DNA of 9,248 nt from Oscillospiraceae bacterium (GCA_009779295.1 WREN01000075.1:1-9248); one strand, 5' to 3'. Shown: positions 1 to 6,012, numbered from the stretch's first letter. Notes: a model not told the origin generated them from the letters alone. Numbers and translations: made by a program.

Positions 1-1
1 A

Positions 2-325
2 CATTTGAACGGCGTCACGAGCGGAACGTATAACGGCAACATTATCTATGGCTGGAACTGGATTTGGCCGACGCAAGGCGAAATGGGATTCGGCGGCTGG
101 CAGACGAAATTACTGGAAGCGTCGCTCTTAAAAGACGGTACGCCGATTGAGTTCGAACAAAAAGGTCACAGAATCCTCCTCAAAAACCTGCCGAAAGAAG
201 CTCCGGACAAGAACGCAAGCGTCAGCGTAATCAAACTCGTATTCGAAGAAAGACCATCCTGCATATTCGCGTCATATTACCCGCAAATGCACGCCGGTCG
301 CGAATGGACTACAGAGAAAATATAA
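2..325 (+). CDS. C-terminal part of a probable glycoside hydrolase (alpha-L-fucosidase-like tail), 5' truncated
   Basis: The reading frame is open to the left edge, so only about the last 107 residues of a larger protein are present. The TTG near position 5 should not be taken as the start. The visible part is rich in Gly, Trp and beta-type sequence. It ends with a pattern of short strands: Ala-Ser-Leu-Leu-Lys-Asp-Gly-Thr-Pro, then Leu-Pro-Lys-Glu-Ala-Pro-Asp, then a Val-Ile-Lys-Leu-Val-Phe strand. I know this 'LPxxAPD...V..L.F' arrangement from the C-terminal beta-sandwich of GH29 alpha-L-fucosidases and related glycosidases. No catalytic residues are in view, so the family assignment is tentative and another GH with a similar tail is possible. 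The stop codon (323-325) directly abuts the ATG of the next gene, which suggests one transcript and coupled translation. Confidence 0.5.
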   Translation, partial: HLNGVTSGTYNGNIIYGWNWIWPTQGEMGFGGWQTKLLEASLLKDGTPIEFEQKGHRILLKNLPKEAPDKNASVSVIKLVFEERPSCIFASYYPQMHAGREWTTEKI

Positions 326-1534
326 ATGTTCACAAAAGAAGATGTAGACTATATCCGAAAATTAGCGTCGGAATTAAAAGAAATTGCACAGAACCCAATA
401 CACGCCGAAAATATCATCCGATGGAAAAACCATAACTCGCTTAAAGGCGACAAACCTATGGTTTTCGTTCATCCGGACGGCGCGTGGCGCGAACTTCTGC
501 CGTATGACAGCCTTGTCTGCGCGGACGGTTACTTAAAGGGGATCGAATATCAATTGCGGCAGAAATTGATCCGCGCGGAATATGTCAGGGACGATGTGCC
601 GATTATCGGCGAGATCATCGTGCGCAAGCATATTTCAAATACGATGTGGGGAATCCACCCGAAATTCAATTACAGCGCACAAAATAATGGGGCTGGTTGT
701 TACAGCCCCATTATTGAAACGGTGTCAGATTGGGAGAAATTGTTGTTCCCTGTAATCGGTTACGATGAAGTTTCTACTATGAAAATGTTCGAAGATGTTT
801 CGGAATGTTTCGGTGATATATTGCCTGTAAGGCTTGTCGGGATAACAAATTTCAGTTTTCATCTCATGCACTGGTATTGCGATTACCGCGGGCTTGACGC
901 TATGCTGTCGGATTTGTACGACGAACCGGATACGGTTCATTCCGTTATGCGGTTCTTTACGGACGGAATCAAGCACATGCTCAAACAATACGAAGATTTG
1001 GGTTTAGTTTCAGGCAACGCCGACGACACCTTCCACTATACCGGAGGTATCGGGTATACAGATGAATTGCCGTCGGAAACTAACAAACTCTCGGACGTTT
1101 GGGCTTCTGCCGAAGCGCAGGAGTTTTCGTGCGTTTCGCCGGAAATGCACGAGGAATTCGTTTTGCAATACGAACGCGAAATCATGGAGCATTTCGGATT
1201 GAACGGCTACGGCTGCTGCGATGATTTAAGCAGGAATTTACCGAATGTGTTGAAGATGAAGAACCTGCGGCGTGTCGCGGTATGTCCGTGGGCAGATATT
1301 GCGGAGTTTACGCCTGTGCTGAAGAAGAATTACATAATGACGTGGAAACCTCAGCCCGCGCATTTGGCGTATGACAAATTGAACGAGGATGAAATTTTCG
1401 CAGAGCTTTCCGATGGAATTAGGAAAGCCGACGGCGGTATATTGGAATTGATCCTGCGCGACACGCATACCTGCCGAAATGAACCGGAACGGTTCAATAG
1501 ATGGATAGAAATCGCAAGGAAGGCAATAGGGTAA
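326..1534 (+). CDS. Uroporphyrinogen decarboxylase-like (URO-D superfamily) protein, function unknown
   Basis: This 402-residue protein resembles the URO-D-like proteins of Firmicutes, relatives of HemE and of MtaA/CmuA-type corrinoid methyltransferases. The recognisable part is the C-terminal half: Tyr-Gly-Cys-Cys-Asp-Asp (295-300), then an Arg-Arg-Val-Ala-Val-Cys-Pro-Trp-Ala-Asp strand (315-324), then Trp-Lys-Pro-Gln-Pro (340-344) and a closing segment with Arg-Asp-Thr-His-Thr-Cys-Arg-Asn-Glu-Pro (378-387). The Arg-Gln-Ala-Gly-Arg motif expected near the N-terminus of a true HemE is absent, so porphyrin synthesis is unlikely. The Cys residues at 297, 298 and 320 are candidates for metal or thiol binding, by analogy with methyltransferases that use His-x-Cys plus a distant Cys. 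There is no signal peptide, so it should be cytosolic. The ATG directly follows the stop of the glycosidase-like gene with only a weak ribosome binding site, which suggests translational coupling. Superfamily membership is fairly secure, but substrate and reaction are unknown. Confidence 0.75.
   Translation: MFTKEDVDYIRKLASELKEIAQNPIHAENIIRWKNHNSLKGDKPMVFVHPDGAWRELLPYDSLVCADGYLKGIEYQLRQKLIRAEYVRDDVPIIGEIIVRKHISNTMWGIHPKFNYSAQNNGAGCYSPIIETVSDWEKLLFPVIGYDEVSTMKMFEDVSECFGDILPVRLVGITNFSFHLMHWYCDYRGLDAMLSDLYDEPDTVHSVMRFFTDGIKHMLKQYEDLGLVSGNADDTFHYTGGIGYTDELPSETNKLSDVWASAEAQEFSCVSPEMHEEFVLQYEREIMEHFGLNGYGCCDDLSRNLPNVLKMKNLRRVAVCPWADIAEFTPVLKKNYIMTWKPQPAHLAYDKLNEDEIFAELSDGIRKADGGILELILRDTHTCRNEPERFNRWIEIARKAIG
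683..715. repeat. Perfect 13-bp inverted repeat (hairpin) inside the URO-D-like gene
   Basis: AATAATGGGGCTG at 683-695 is exactly complementary to CAGCCCCATTATT at 703-715, with a 7-nt loop. It starts on a codon boundary at residue 120 and encodes Asn-Asn-Gly-Ala-Gly-Cys-Tyr-Ser-Pro-Ile-Ile. There is no T-run after it on the + strand, so it does not look like a standard intrinsic terminator. Confidence 0.85.
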
Positions 1535-1562
1535 AAACACCCCCGCCTGAGGGCGTGTTTTT
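1533..1562. terminator. Bidirectional intrinsic terminator between converging genes
   Basis: AAAAACAC pairs with GTGTTTTT. After one C/C mismatch the stem continues CCC/GGG around a 6-nt GCCTGA loop. The A-run on one side and T-run on the other give a U-tract in either direction. The stem includes part of the TAA of the + strand URO-D-like gene (1532-1534) and of the TAA of the - strand membrane-protein gene (1561-1563), so one structure serves both transcripts. Confidence 0.85.
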
Positions 1563-2316
1563 ACTTCTCATCCGTTTCATAAGTCCCATCTTTGAAATGT
1601 TTCTTGAGCAATGCCTTTTTACCCATTTTATACGCGAAGATAAACACTACCGCTTCGATTGCCAAAGCCGCGAGAAGACCGCAAATAGGCTGAACTGCGT
1701 TGAACTTTTCATTATATATGTCAATATTGGGACTGAATACGGTATGCGGGTTCAATATAACAAATAAATCAGTCATGTGCGTACTTTCCCAAATCGCATT
1801 TGGGATGACTAACATGAACGCATATATTACCGTTATAATATGAAAGTTAAAATTATATATCTTATTTTTTCCGTTTACAAAGCCGAAATGTGAAATTATT
1901 TTATACAAAACTGCACAATATACTAAAAATACGATAAATCTTACAACAATATAGACAGTTTCAACATTACCAATACCAACGATTTTTTCTATTAATCCGC
2001 CAAAAATTGTGAGTGTTAAATAGCCTGCCGAGAATAAAACACCGTAAGTAAGAGCAAATATAATAAACATTTGCAACCACATACGTTTTAGATAATCTGA
2101 AAAATTTTTCCTATGCAATGTTGCGAATTGCAAACATGGTATTAACGAGAAGATACCAATGATTGGAAATGAAACAATGTAGATTATCATTATTATGCCC
2201 TGTACCGCTTGATTATTGGGATTTGCGATTAATGAAGCCTGAATCGCAAATAATGCCGCAAAAAGTATCAGCGCAATGATTAAATTAGTGATGAAGATTT
2301 TGTTAGTGTTTTTCAT
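1561..2316 (-). CDS. Six-helix integral membrane protein of unknown family (paralogue A)
   Basis: I do not recognise this 251-residue protein. It has six strongly hydrophobic segments at roughly residues 8-30, 40-62, 80-108, 118-140, 160-180 and 205-230. A Lys-rich cytosolic-type tail follows, ending in Lys-His-Phe-Lys-Asp-Gly-Thr-Tyr-Glu-Thr-Asp-Glu-Lys. It has no soluble catalytic domain and no obvious transporter signature. The start at 2316 is chosen over an in-frame ATG at 2346 because a GGAGG lies 9 nt upstream of it, while the earlier ATG falls inside a palindrome without a ribosome binding site. A consensus promoter and a separate terminator make it a single-gene transcription unit. 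The next - strand gene upstream is a clear homologue, sharing the tail, the Val-Tyr-Ala-(Phe/Tyr)-Met-Leu-(Val/Ile)-Ile-Pro segment and the Lys-Arg-(Met/Ile)-Trp motif before helix 3. Its DNA is visibly more AT-rich than the enzyme genes. Confidence 0.8.
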   Translation of the reverse strand: MKNTNKIFITNLIIALILFAALFAIQASLIANPNNQAVQGIIMIIYIVSFPIIGIFSLIPCLQFATLHRKNFSDYLKRMWLQMFIIFALTYGVLFSAGYLTLTIFGGLIEKIVGIGNVETVYIVVRFIVFLVYCAVLYKIISHFGFVNGKNKIYNFNFHIITVIYAFMLVIPNAIWESTHMTDLFVILNPHTVFSPNIDIYNEKFNAVQPICGLLAALAIEAVVFIFAYKMGKKALLKKHFKDGTYETDEK

Positions 2317-2325
2317 TGTGGTTAT

Positions 2326-2330
2326 CCTCC
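2326..2330 (-). promoter_or_regulatory. Ribosome binding site deciding the start of membrane protein A
   Basis: GGAGG on the - strand, 9 nt before the ATG at 2316. It supports this start rather than the upstream in-frame ATG at 2346. Confidence 0.85.
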
Positions 2331-2338
2331 TTTTTATT

Positions 2339-2354
2339 ATCATCATATGATGAT
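2339..2354. promoter_or_regulatory. 16-bp perfect palindrome in the leader of membrane protein A (possible operator)
   Basis: ATCATCATATGATGAT is identical to its own reverse complement. It sits about 9 nt downstream of the predicted transcription start and about 8 nt upstream of the GGAGG, a position where a bound dimeric repressor or an mRNA structure could affect expression. The repressor role is inference. The sequence is also three-base repetitive (CAT/ATG), so it could have arisen by chance. Confidence 0.55.
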
Positions 2355-2369
2355 GTGTTATTTGATTCT

Positions 2370-2398
2370 ATTATATCACACAATTTTATTCTTGTCAA
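2370..2398 (-). promoter_or_regulatory. Consensus housekeeping-type promoter for membrane protein A
   Basis: Read on the - strand, TTGACA (2393-2398) and TATAAT (2370-2375) are separated by exactly 17 bp. A TG one base upstream of the -10 makes it an extended -10 as well. Both hexamers match the vegetative sigma consensus perfectly, and the start of transcription is expected near 2363. It lies just past the terminator of the upstream gene, so the downstream gene is controlled independently. Confidence 0.9.
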
Positions 2399-2427
2399 TA
2401 CCTTTTTGAAAATTATTTTAAAAATTC

Positions 2428-2450
2428 AAAAAACGCCTGAGGCGTTTTTT
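2428..2450. terminator. Intrinsic terminator after membrane protein B
   Basis: AAAAAACGCC pairs perfectly with GGCGTTTTTT around a 3-nt TGA loop, a 10-bp stem with an A/T tract on both sides. It begins 5 bp after the stop codon of the - strand membrane protein B gene and should end the long - strand operon. It shares the CGCCTGAGG core with the terminator at 1533-1562. Confidence 0.9.
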
Positions 2451-2455
2451 TTGAT

Positions 2456-3187
2456 TTAATTTTCATCCGTTTCATATATTCCCTCTTTGATATGCTTTTG
2501 CAGCAGATATTTCCTGCCTTTTTTATACACGATAATAAAAATCACCATTTCGATTATAATCGTCGCAAAAATTGAAATAATCATGAACGATATGTTGAAC
2601 TTTGGATCTTCTATCGGAATATGTACGCTGAAAATGTTATGCGGTACGGGAGCGGATATTAAAATAATCTGGCAAATTGTTACAGGTATAATTAACATAT
2701 ATGCGTATACCATATTCAAAATTAAAAACTTTTCGTTATATATCTTTTTCATCGCATGTATATAACCAAGTTCATCGACCCATTTCCAAACTAACGTAAC
2801 ATATGCTATGAATGTCAGAATTTTAAATATATAACCTTTTAAAATCGGATTATGTAATAACAATCCACCGAATACAAAAGAATACAAAAACATTCCCGCA
2901 ACCGATACTATTAAATGTGAAAAAAACAGTACGATTATTATTTCCCAAATTCTTTTGAAATAATAAAACCAATTATTTTTATTCGCTATTCCGAATAAAA
3001 CCGCCGCTAATACTGTTATCAATACAGGTAAAAGTAAAGAAATTAACAATATTAACGGATAAATATATATCGCCGAATAACTGTTTTTCGCAACGTAAAA
3101 AACAATCATACTCCAAACGAAAACTCCGGAAAAAATCAATATAGCGACGATAAAATTTACCCAATAAACATTTCTTTTATTAATTAT
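2456..3187 (-). CDS. Six-helix integral membrane protein of unknown family (paralogue B), start codon apparently lost
   Basis: This is a homologue of membrane protein A with the same six-helix layout, Lys-Arg-Ile-Trp before helix 3, a Val-Tyr-Ala-Tyr-Met-Leu-Ile-Ile-Pro segment, and a tail ending Lys-His-Ile-Lys-Glu-Gly-Ile-Tyr-Glu-Thr-Asp-Glu-Asn. The first conventional start in frame is TTG at 3139, but it falls inside helix 1 and has no ribosome binding site. The homology continues upstream: Asn-Val-Tyr-Trp-Val-Asn-Phe-Ile-Val-Ala matches Lys-Ile-Phe-Ile-Thr-Asn-Leu-Ile-Ile-Ala of A. The codon aligned with the ATG of A is ATA at 3187, followed by ATT at 3184. No ATG, GTG or TTG exists between there and the in-frame stop at 3203. 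Counted from 3187 it has 243 residues, close to A's 251. The phosphodiesterase stop lies 2 bp upstream. It may use a rare start, be translated from TTG as a shorter protein, or be decaying. Function is unknown. Confidence 0.7.
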   Translation of the reverse strand: MINKRNVYWVNFIVAILIFSGVFVWSMIVFYVAKNSYSAIYIYPLILLISLLLPVLITVLAAVLFGIANKNNWFYYFKRIWEIIIVLFFSHLIVSVAGMFLYSFVFGGLLLHNPILKGYIFKILTFIAYVTLVWKWVDELGYIHAMKKIYNEKFLILNMVYAYMLIIPVTICQIILISAPVPHNIFSVHIPIEDPKFNISFMIISIFATIIIEMVIFIIVYKKGRKYLLQKHIKEGIYETDEN

Positions 3188-3189
3188 TT

Positions 3190-3975
3190 TTATTTTGATA
3201 GATTAATTCCCTCCCAGTCTGAATTAGCATTAACTCCCATATACGCGACAATCGTCGGCGCAATATCGATAATATTCGCCGTTTTGATTTTATCCGCGTC
3301 GATTTGTTTTGCCAATTCGCCGCCGAATATTATCGGAATCGTCATATCTTCCGGGCAGTCAGAACCGTGACCGCGTCCGTGACCGCCGTGATCGGTGGTG
3401 ATTATCATACTGTATTCTTCGGGCATTGCGTCATAAATCAGTTTTATATTATCCCAAATTGAACTTATCCCAACTCTGTATTCTTCGCTCGTAAACCCGA
3501 TTCCGTGACCTAAACTGTCCGGCAACCCGAAATACACGAAAGTAAAATCTAAATAGTTCTCTTTCAGACATTCAATCACTTGCGCGGTATTCTTCGGCAT
3601 TGTGTTTTCGTATGATAATTGTCCGCCGCTGTAAAAACTGGCACGGGTGATATTTGCCGGACGAACCAAATCCCGAATCTCTTCCCAGTCGTAGAACATT
3701 CCGCTGGTCTTTCCCGCGTCTTTCAAAACTTCGCACAATCCCTTGACCGGCCTCACTTGCGGAACATATGTGTTCGTTATTATTCCGTGGCGGTCGGGGG
3801 CTACGCTATGGAAAAGTGACATATGACAAGGCAGAGTGACCGACGGCATAACCGTTTGACCTTCCATTGTGTAAACGCTCTTGCTCAAGAATTCATCAAC
3901 GAAAGGATTTCCGCAATTCATTACAAAATCGGGTCTCATTCCGTCCGCAACCAACAATAATACTTTGTTTCCCAT
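3190..3975 (-). CDS. Type I phosphodiesterase/nucleotide pyrophosphatase family protein (alkaline phosphatase superfamily)
   Basis: A 261-residue metal-dependent phosphoesterase of the NPP/PglZ-like branch of the alkaline phosphatase superfamily. The metal and catalytic residues can be placed: Asp11 in Val-Ala-Asp-Gly-Met-Arg-Pro-Asp, the nucleophile Thr47 in Ser-Val-Thr-Leu-Pro-Cys-His, Asp153 and His157 in Pro-Asp-Ser-Leu-Gly-His, Asp195 and His196 in Thr-Thr-Asp-His-Gly-Gly-His-Gly, and His203. The set fits a two-zinc site that cleaves phosphodiesters or pyrophosphates through a phospho-threonine. There is no signal peptide, so it acts in the cytosol, unlike many NPPs. It is short for the family, with little between the core motifs, so substrate-specificity inserts are minimal. 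The start ATG has a GGAAGG about 12 nt upstream. It lies 30 bp after the esterase gene in the same operon. Fold and chemistry are well supported; the substrate is not known. Confidence 0.88.
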   Translation of the reverse strand: MGNKVLLLVADGMRPDFVMNCGNPFVDEFLSKSVYTMEGQTVMPSVTLPCHMSLFHSVAPDRHGIITNTYVPQVRPVKGLCEVLKDAGKTSGMFYDWEEIRDLVRPANITRASFYSGGQLSYENTMPKNTAQVIECLKENYLDFTFVYFGLPDSLGHGIGFTSEEYRVGISSIWDNIKLIYDAMPEEYSMIITTDHGGHGRGHGSDCPEDMTIPIIFGGELAKQIDADKIKTANIIDIAPTIVAYMGVNANSDWEGINLSK

Positions 3976-4005
3976 AATTATCTATTTCCTTCCAAATTAT
4001 AAATT

Positions 4006-5985
4006 TTATAAATTATTTTCCTGTATGTCAACATTTAATATCTCGCCGATAACCGATATATCGATATATTTCAATACTCCATGTATCAATATGTTCGGCG
4101 TTATATTATAAAATTCCGTTCTCACTATGTCTTCGTAATTTTGCATTTTGCCGAAACTATAGATTTGCTCAGCGCCTGCCAACAACGCTCCGGCAAACAA
4201 TGTATACAATATTCCGTTGTCAGCGCCCGCAAGCGATACTTCCGCGAATCCTGCCGTGTCTTTTACATAATCAAACGCGCGCAGTACATCATATACTCTG
4301 AGTGCGGTCAACGAAGTTTTCAACATCGTTGCGTCACAGTTAAATTTAAATTCGCTGCCGAACAATATGCCGTATTTATTTTTATATACTAATCCCTCTG
4401 CGCTACGGTATTTAACGGCGCCCGTTCCACGCGGGTCGAATACGAATACGCTTCCCTTTTCCAGCAATTTCGTGATTTGTTCGCTGTATTTTTGTACGTT
4501 ACCCGTTGAATCGTCTCCGACAAATACGGTGCAATGGTATTTCGGGCTGTCCGCGGCGGTTATCATTAGTCCGGCTACACAAATGCCGGTTTCGCTGAAA
4601 AAGAATGTATGCTGCCATGTAACGTCCTCGTATGTACCGTTCGTCAAAACGCGCGGATATATAATCTTTTCCCGCACGTTAATATCTTGCGGGAAGTTGA
4701 GGAGTTCGGTGATACGATCCTTCAACTGCGATTTATTTTGCGGCGGTGAATATTTATTATCATTCAAAAAATCAAGGTTATAACGGTATACATTCTTCAC
4801 ATCCGAAAATTCTTTGACGATTTGTCCTGTAGCCGTGCAATTTAAACTTTCCGGTTTTCTTGTTTCCATTTGCGGGTCCGTTTTGAAATCTTCAGGAAGA
4901 TTCAAAAAATGCTTGCGGAAGAAATTTACCATTCCTTCGCGCAGACCGTCCGTATAATCGTGCGTTTTATCGTCGATGTATATTTTTATATTATCTTCGC
5001 AGCCGTATAGTTTGTATACTTCCAGCGCCCTCTCGTAAGACTTCACAGAGCCCTCTATGCAGAAGAAATCATAACGTACGCAGTTTATCTGCGCGGGTTT
5101 CGGCGCAAAATTGATAATAAACTCGCTGTAATCGATACCTTCGGTAATCGCGCCGAATATATTCTGTTCCAGATCGTGCTGCTGCCCGGTCAGCATATAA
5201 TCGTCGCGCGTCGTTATGTAGCAGCTCGGAACGGCCGCGCTTAGACGTTCGTCGCACAGCATCATATATGACGACTGCGTTCCGCCGCCTGAACAGCCGG
5301 TTATGCCGATTTTCGTTTTATCGATGAAGTCAAGCGTTTCCAAATAGTCTATTCCGCGCATCAGATCCCAAATCATGTAGCGCGCTACGTTCGCGCCCGT
5401 CATCGCGCATTGATTGCCCTCATAATTATGTTCGGATGTAGTCCAACCGACGTTGTAATTGCCGTTTTCATCGAAATCGTCGTATTGTAACCGTTCGCCC
5501 TGCCCGATCGGGTCGATTGCAAATGCCGCCATACCGTTTTTTATTAAATCTAACGCTACTTTTTGATGCTGCGCGCCGGCTTTGGCTTCTGTCCAATGAC
5601 CGCTCGCAATCACTACAACCGGAATCGTGCCGGAAATATTCTCCGGCAGATACAGATTCGCCGTCACGTACATTTTCGGCAGGCTTTCGTATATGACTTT
5701 TTGGATTATATATCCGTCGCCGTTTATAACGCCTGTTATACGGACGTTTAACGGACACTTTTCAAAATCAAGTCCGCCTATCGCTTCAATGAACTTTTTT
5801 CTTATACGGTCGCGCCTTGCTTCCGCCTGCGCTGCCGTTTTTATATTCATTCTCTCTTCTTCCGCTTTTTTAAAATATCCATCTGATATTTTAAAAATAT
5901 AATCGCGCAATTGGGTTCCTACATCATAATATCCTAAAAGTCGCTCGCTAAACGTTAAATTGAGATTTTTTAAATCAGCTTTCAT
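4006..5985 (-). CDS. Two-domain alpha/beta hydrolase, probable acetyl-xylan-esterase-like carbohydrate esterase
   Basis: A 659-residue protein with an N-terminal helical segment (1-75), an alpha/beta hydrolase domain (about 80-365) and a second, diverged hydrolase-like domain (about 440-640). The first domain has the nucleophile elbow Gly-Cys-Ser-Gly-Gly-Gly with Ser232, an oxyanion-type strand Val-Val-Val-Ile-Ala-Ser-Gly-His (123-130), Asp-Pro-Ile-Gly-Gln-Gly-Glu (158-164), and a likely catalytic His342 in Lys-Thr-His-Asp. The acid may be Glu311. In the second domain the elbow position reads Gly-Ala-Asp-Asn-Gly (587-591) with no Ser, so it is probably structural or substrate-binding. This matches large 'acetyl xylan esterase/prolyl oligopeptidase-like' proteins in carbohydrate loci. 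A peptidase or other esterase activity cannot be excluded. There is no signal peptide. The ATG is preceded by GGGGAG about 11 nt upstream, and the gene lies 27 bp after the solute-binding protein gene. Confidence 0.78.
   Translation of the reverse strand: MKADLKNLNLTFSERLLGYYDVGTQLRDYIFKISDGYFKKAEEERMNIKTAAQAEARRDRIRKKFIEAIGGLDFEKCPLNVRITGVINGDGYIIQKVIYESLPKMYVTANLYLPENISGTIPVVVIASGHWTEAKAGAQHQKVALDLIKNGMAAFAIDPIGQGERLQYDDFDENGNYNVGWTTSEHNYEGNQCAMTGANVARYMIWDLMRGIDYLETLDFIDKTKIGITGCSGGGTQSSYMMLCDERLSAAVPSCYITTRDDYMLTGQQHDLEQNIFGAITEGIDYSEFIINFAPKPAQINCVRYDFFCIEGSVKSYERALEVYKLYGCEDNIKIYIDDKTHDYTDGLREGMVNFFRKHFLNLPEDFKTDPQMETRKPESLNCTATGQIVKEFSDVKNVYRYNLDFLNDNKYSPPQNKSQLKDRITELLNFPQDINVREKIIYPRVLTNGTYEDVTWQHTFFFSETGICVAGLMITAADSPKYHCTVFVGDDSTGNVQKYSEQITKLLEKGSVFVFDPRGTGAVKYRSAEGLVYKNKYGILFGSEFKFNCDATMLKTSLTALRVYDVLRAFDYVKDTAGFAEVSLAGADNGILYTLFAGALLAGAEQIYSFGKMQNYEDIVRTEFYNITPNILIHGVLKYIDISVIGEILNVDIQENNL
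5867..5897. repeat. Perfect 13-bp AT-rich inverted repeat near the 5' end of the esterase gene
   Basis: TTTTTAAAATATC (5867-5879) is complementary to GATATTTTAAAAA (5885-5897), with a 5-nt loop, about 90-120 nt into the coding region. The low GC content makes chance more likely than for the hairpin at 683-715. It is not followed by a T-run on the - strand. Confidence 0.7.
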
Positions 5986-6012
5986 AATACTTTATTCTCC
6001 CCTAAAGTTATT

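Noticed and set aside
1501..1767. 88-codon + strand open frame running through the terminator
   Set aside because: It overlaps the end of the URO-D-like gene, the bidirectional hairpin and the antisense of membrane protein A, and has no start signal.
2317..2346. Longer start for membrane protein A at the ATG at 2346
   Set aside because: The GGAGG at 2326-2330 serves the internal ATG at 2316, and the paralogue alignment also begins there.
2979..3164. 61-codon - strand frame starting just inside membrane protein B
   Set aside because: It is an out-of-frame shadow. The homology to the paralogue is in the other frame. The nearby ATG at the end of AAAAGAA also runs into a stop after four codons.
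3363..3390. Direct repeat of CCGTGACCGC
   Set aside because: It encodes the repeated His-Gly pattern of the phosphodiesterase metal site, so protein constraint explains it.
3976..4023. Short AT palindrome between the esterase and phosphodiesterase genes
   Set aside because: It is a 15-bp AT-only symmetry without GC stem or U-tract, so it is too weak to call a terminator or operator.
4367..4783. 138-codon + strand open frame
   Set aside because: It lies antisense to the well-supported esterase gene, has no ribosome binding site, and reads as low-complexity shadow sequence.
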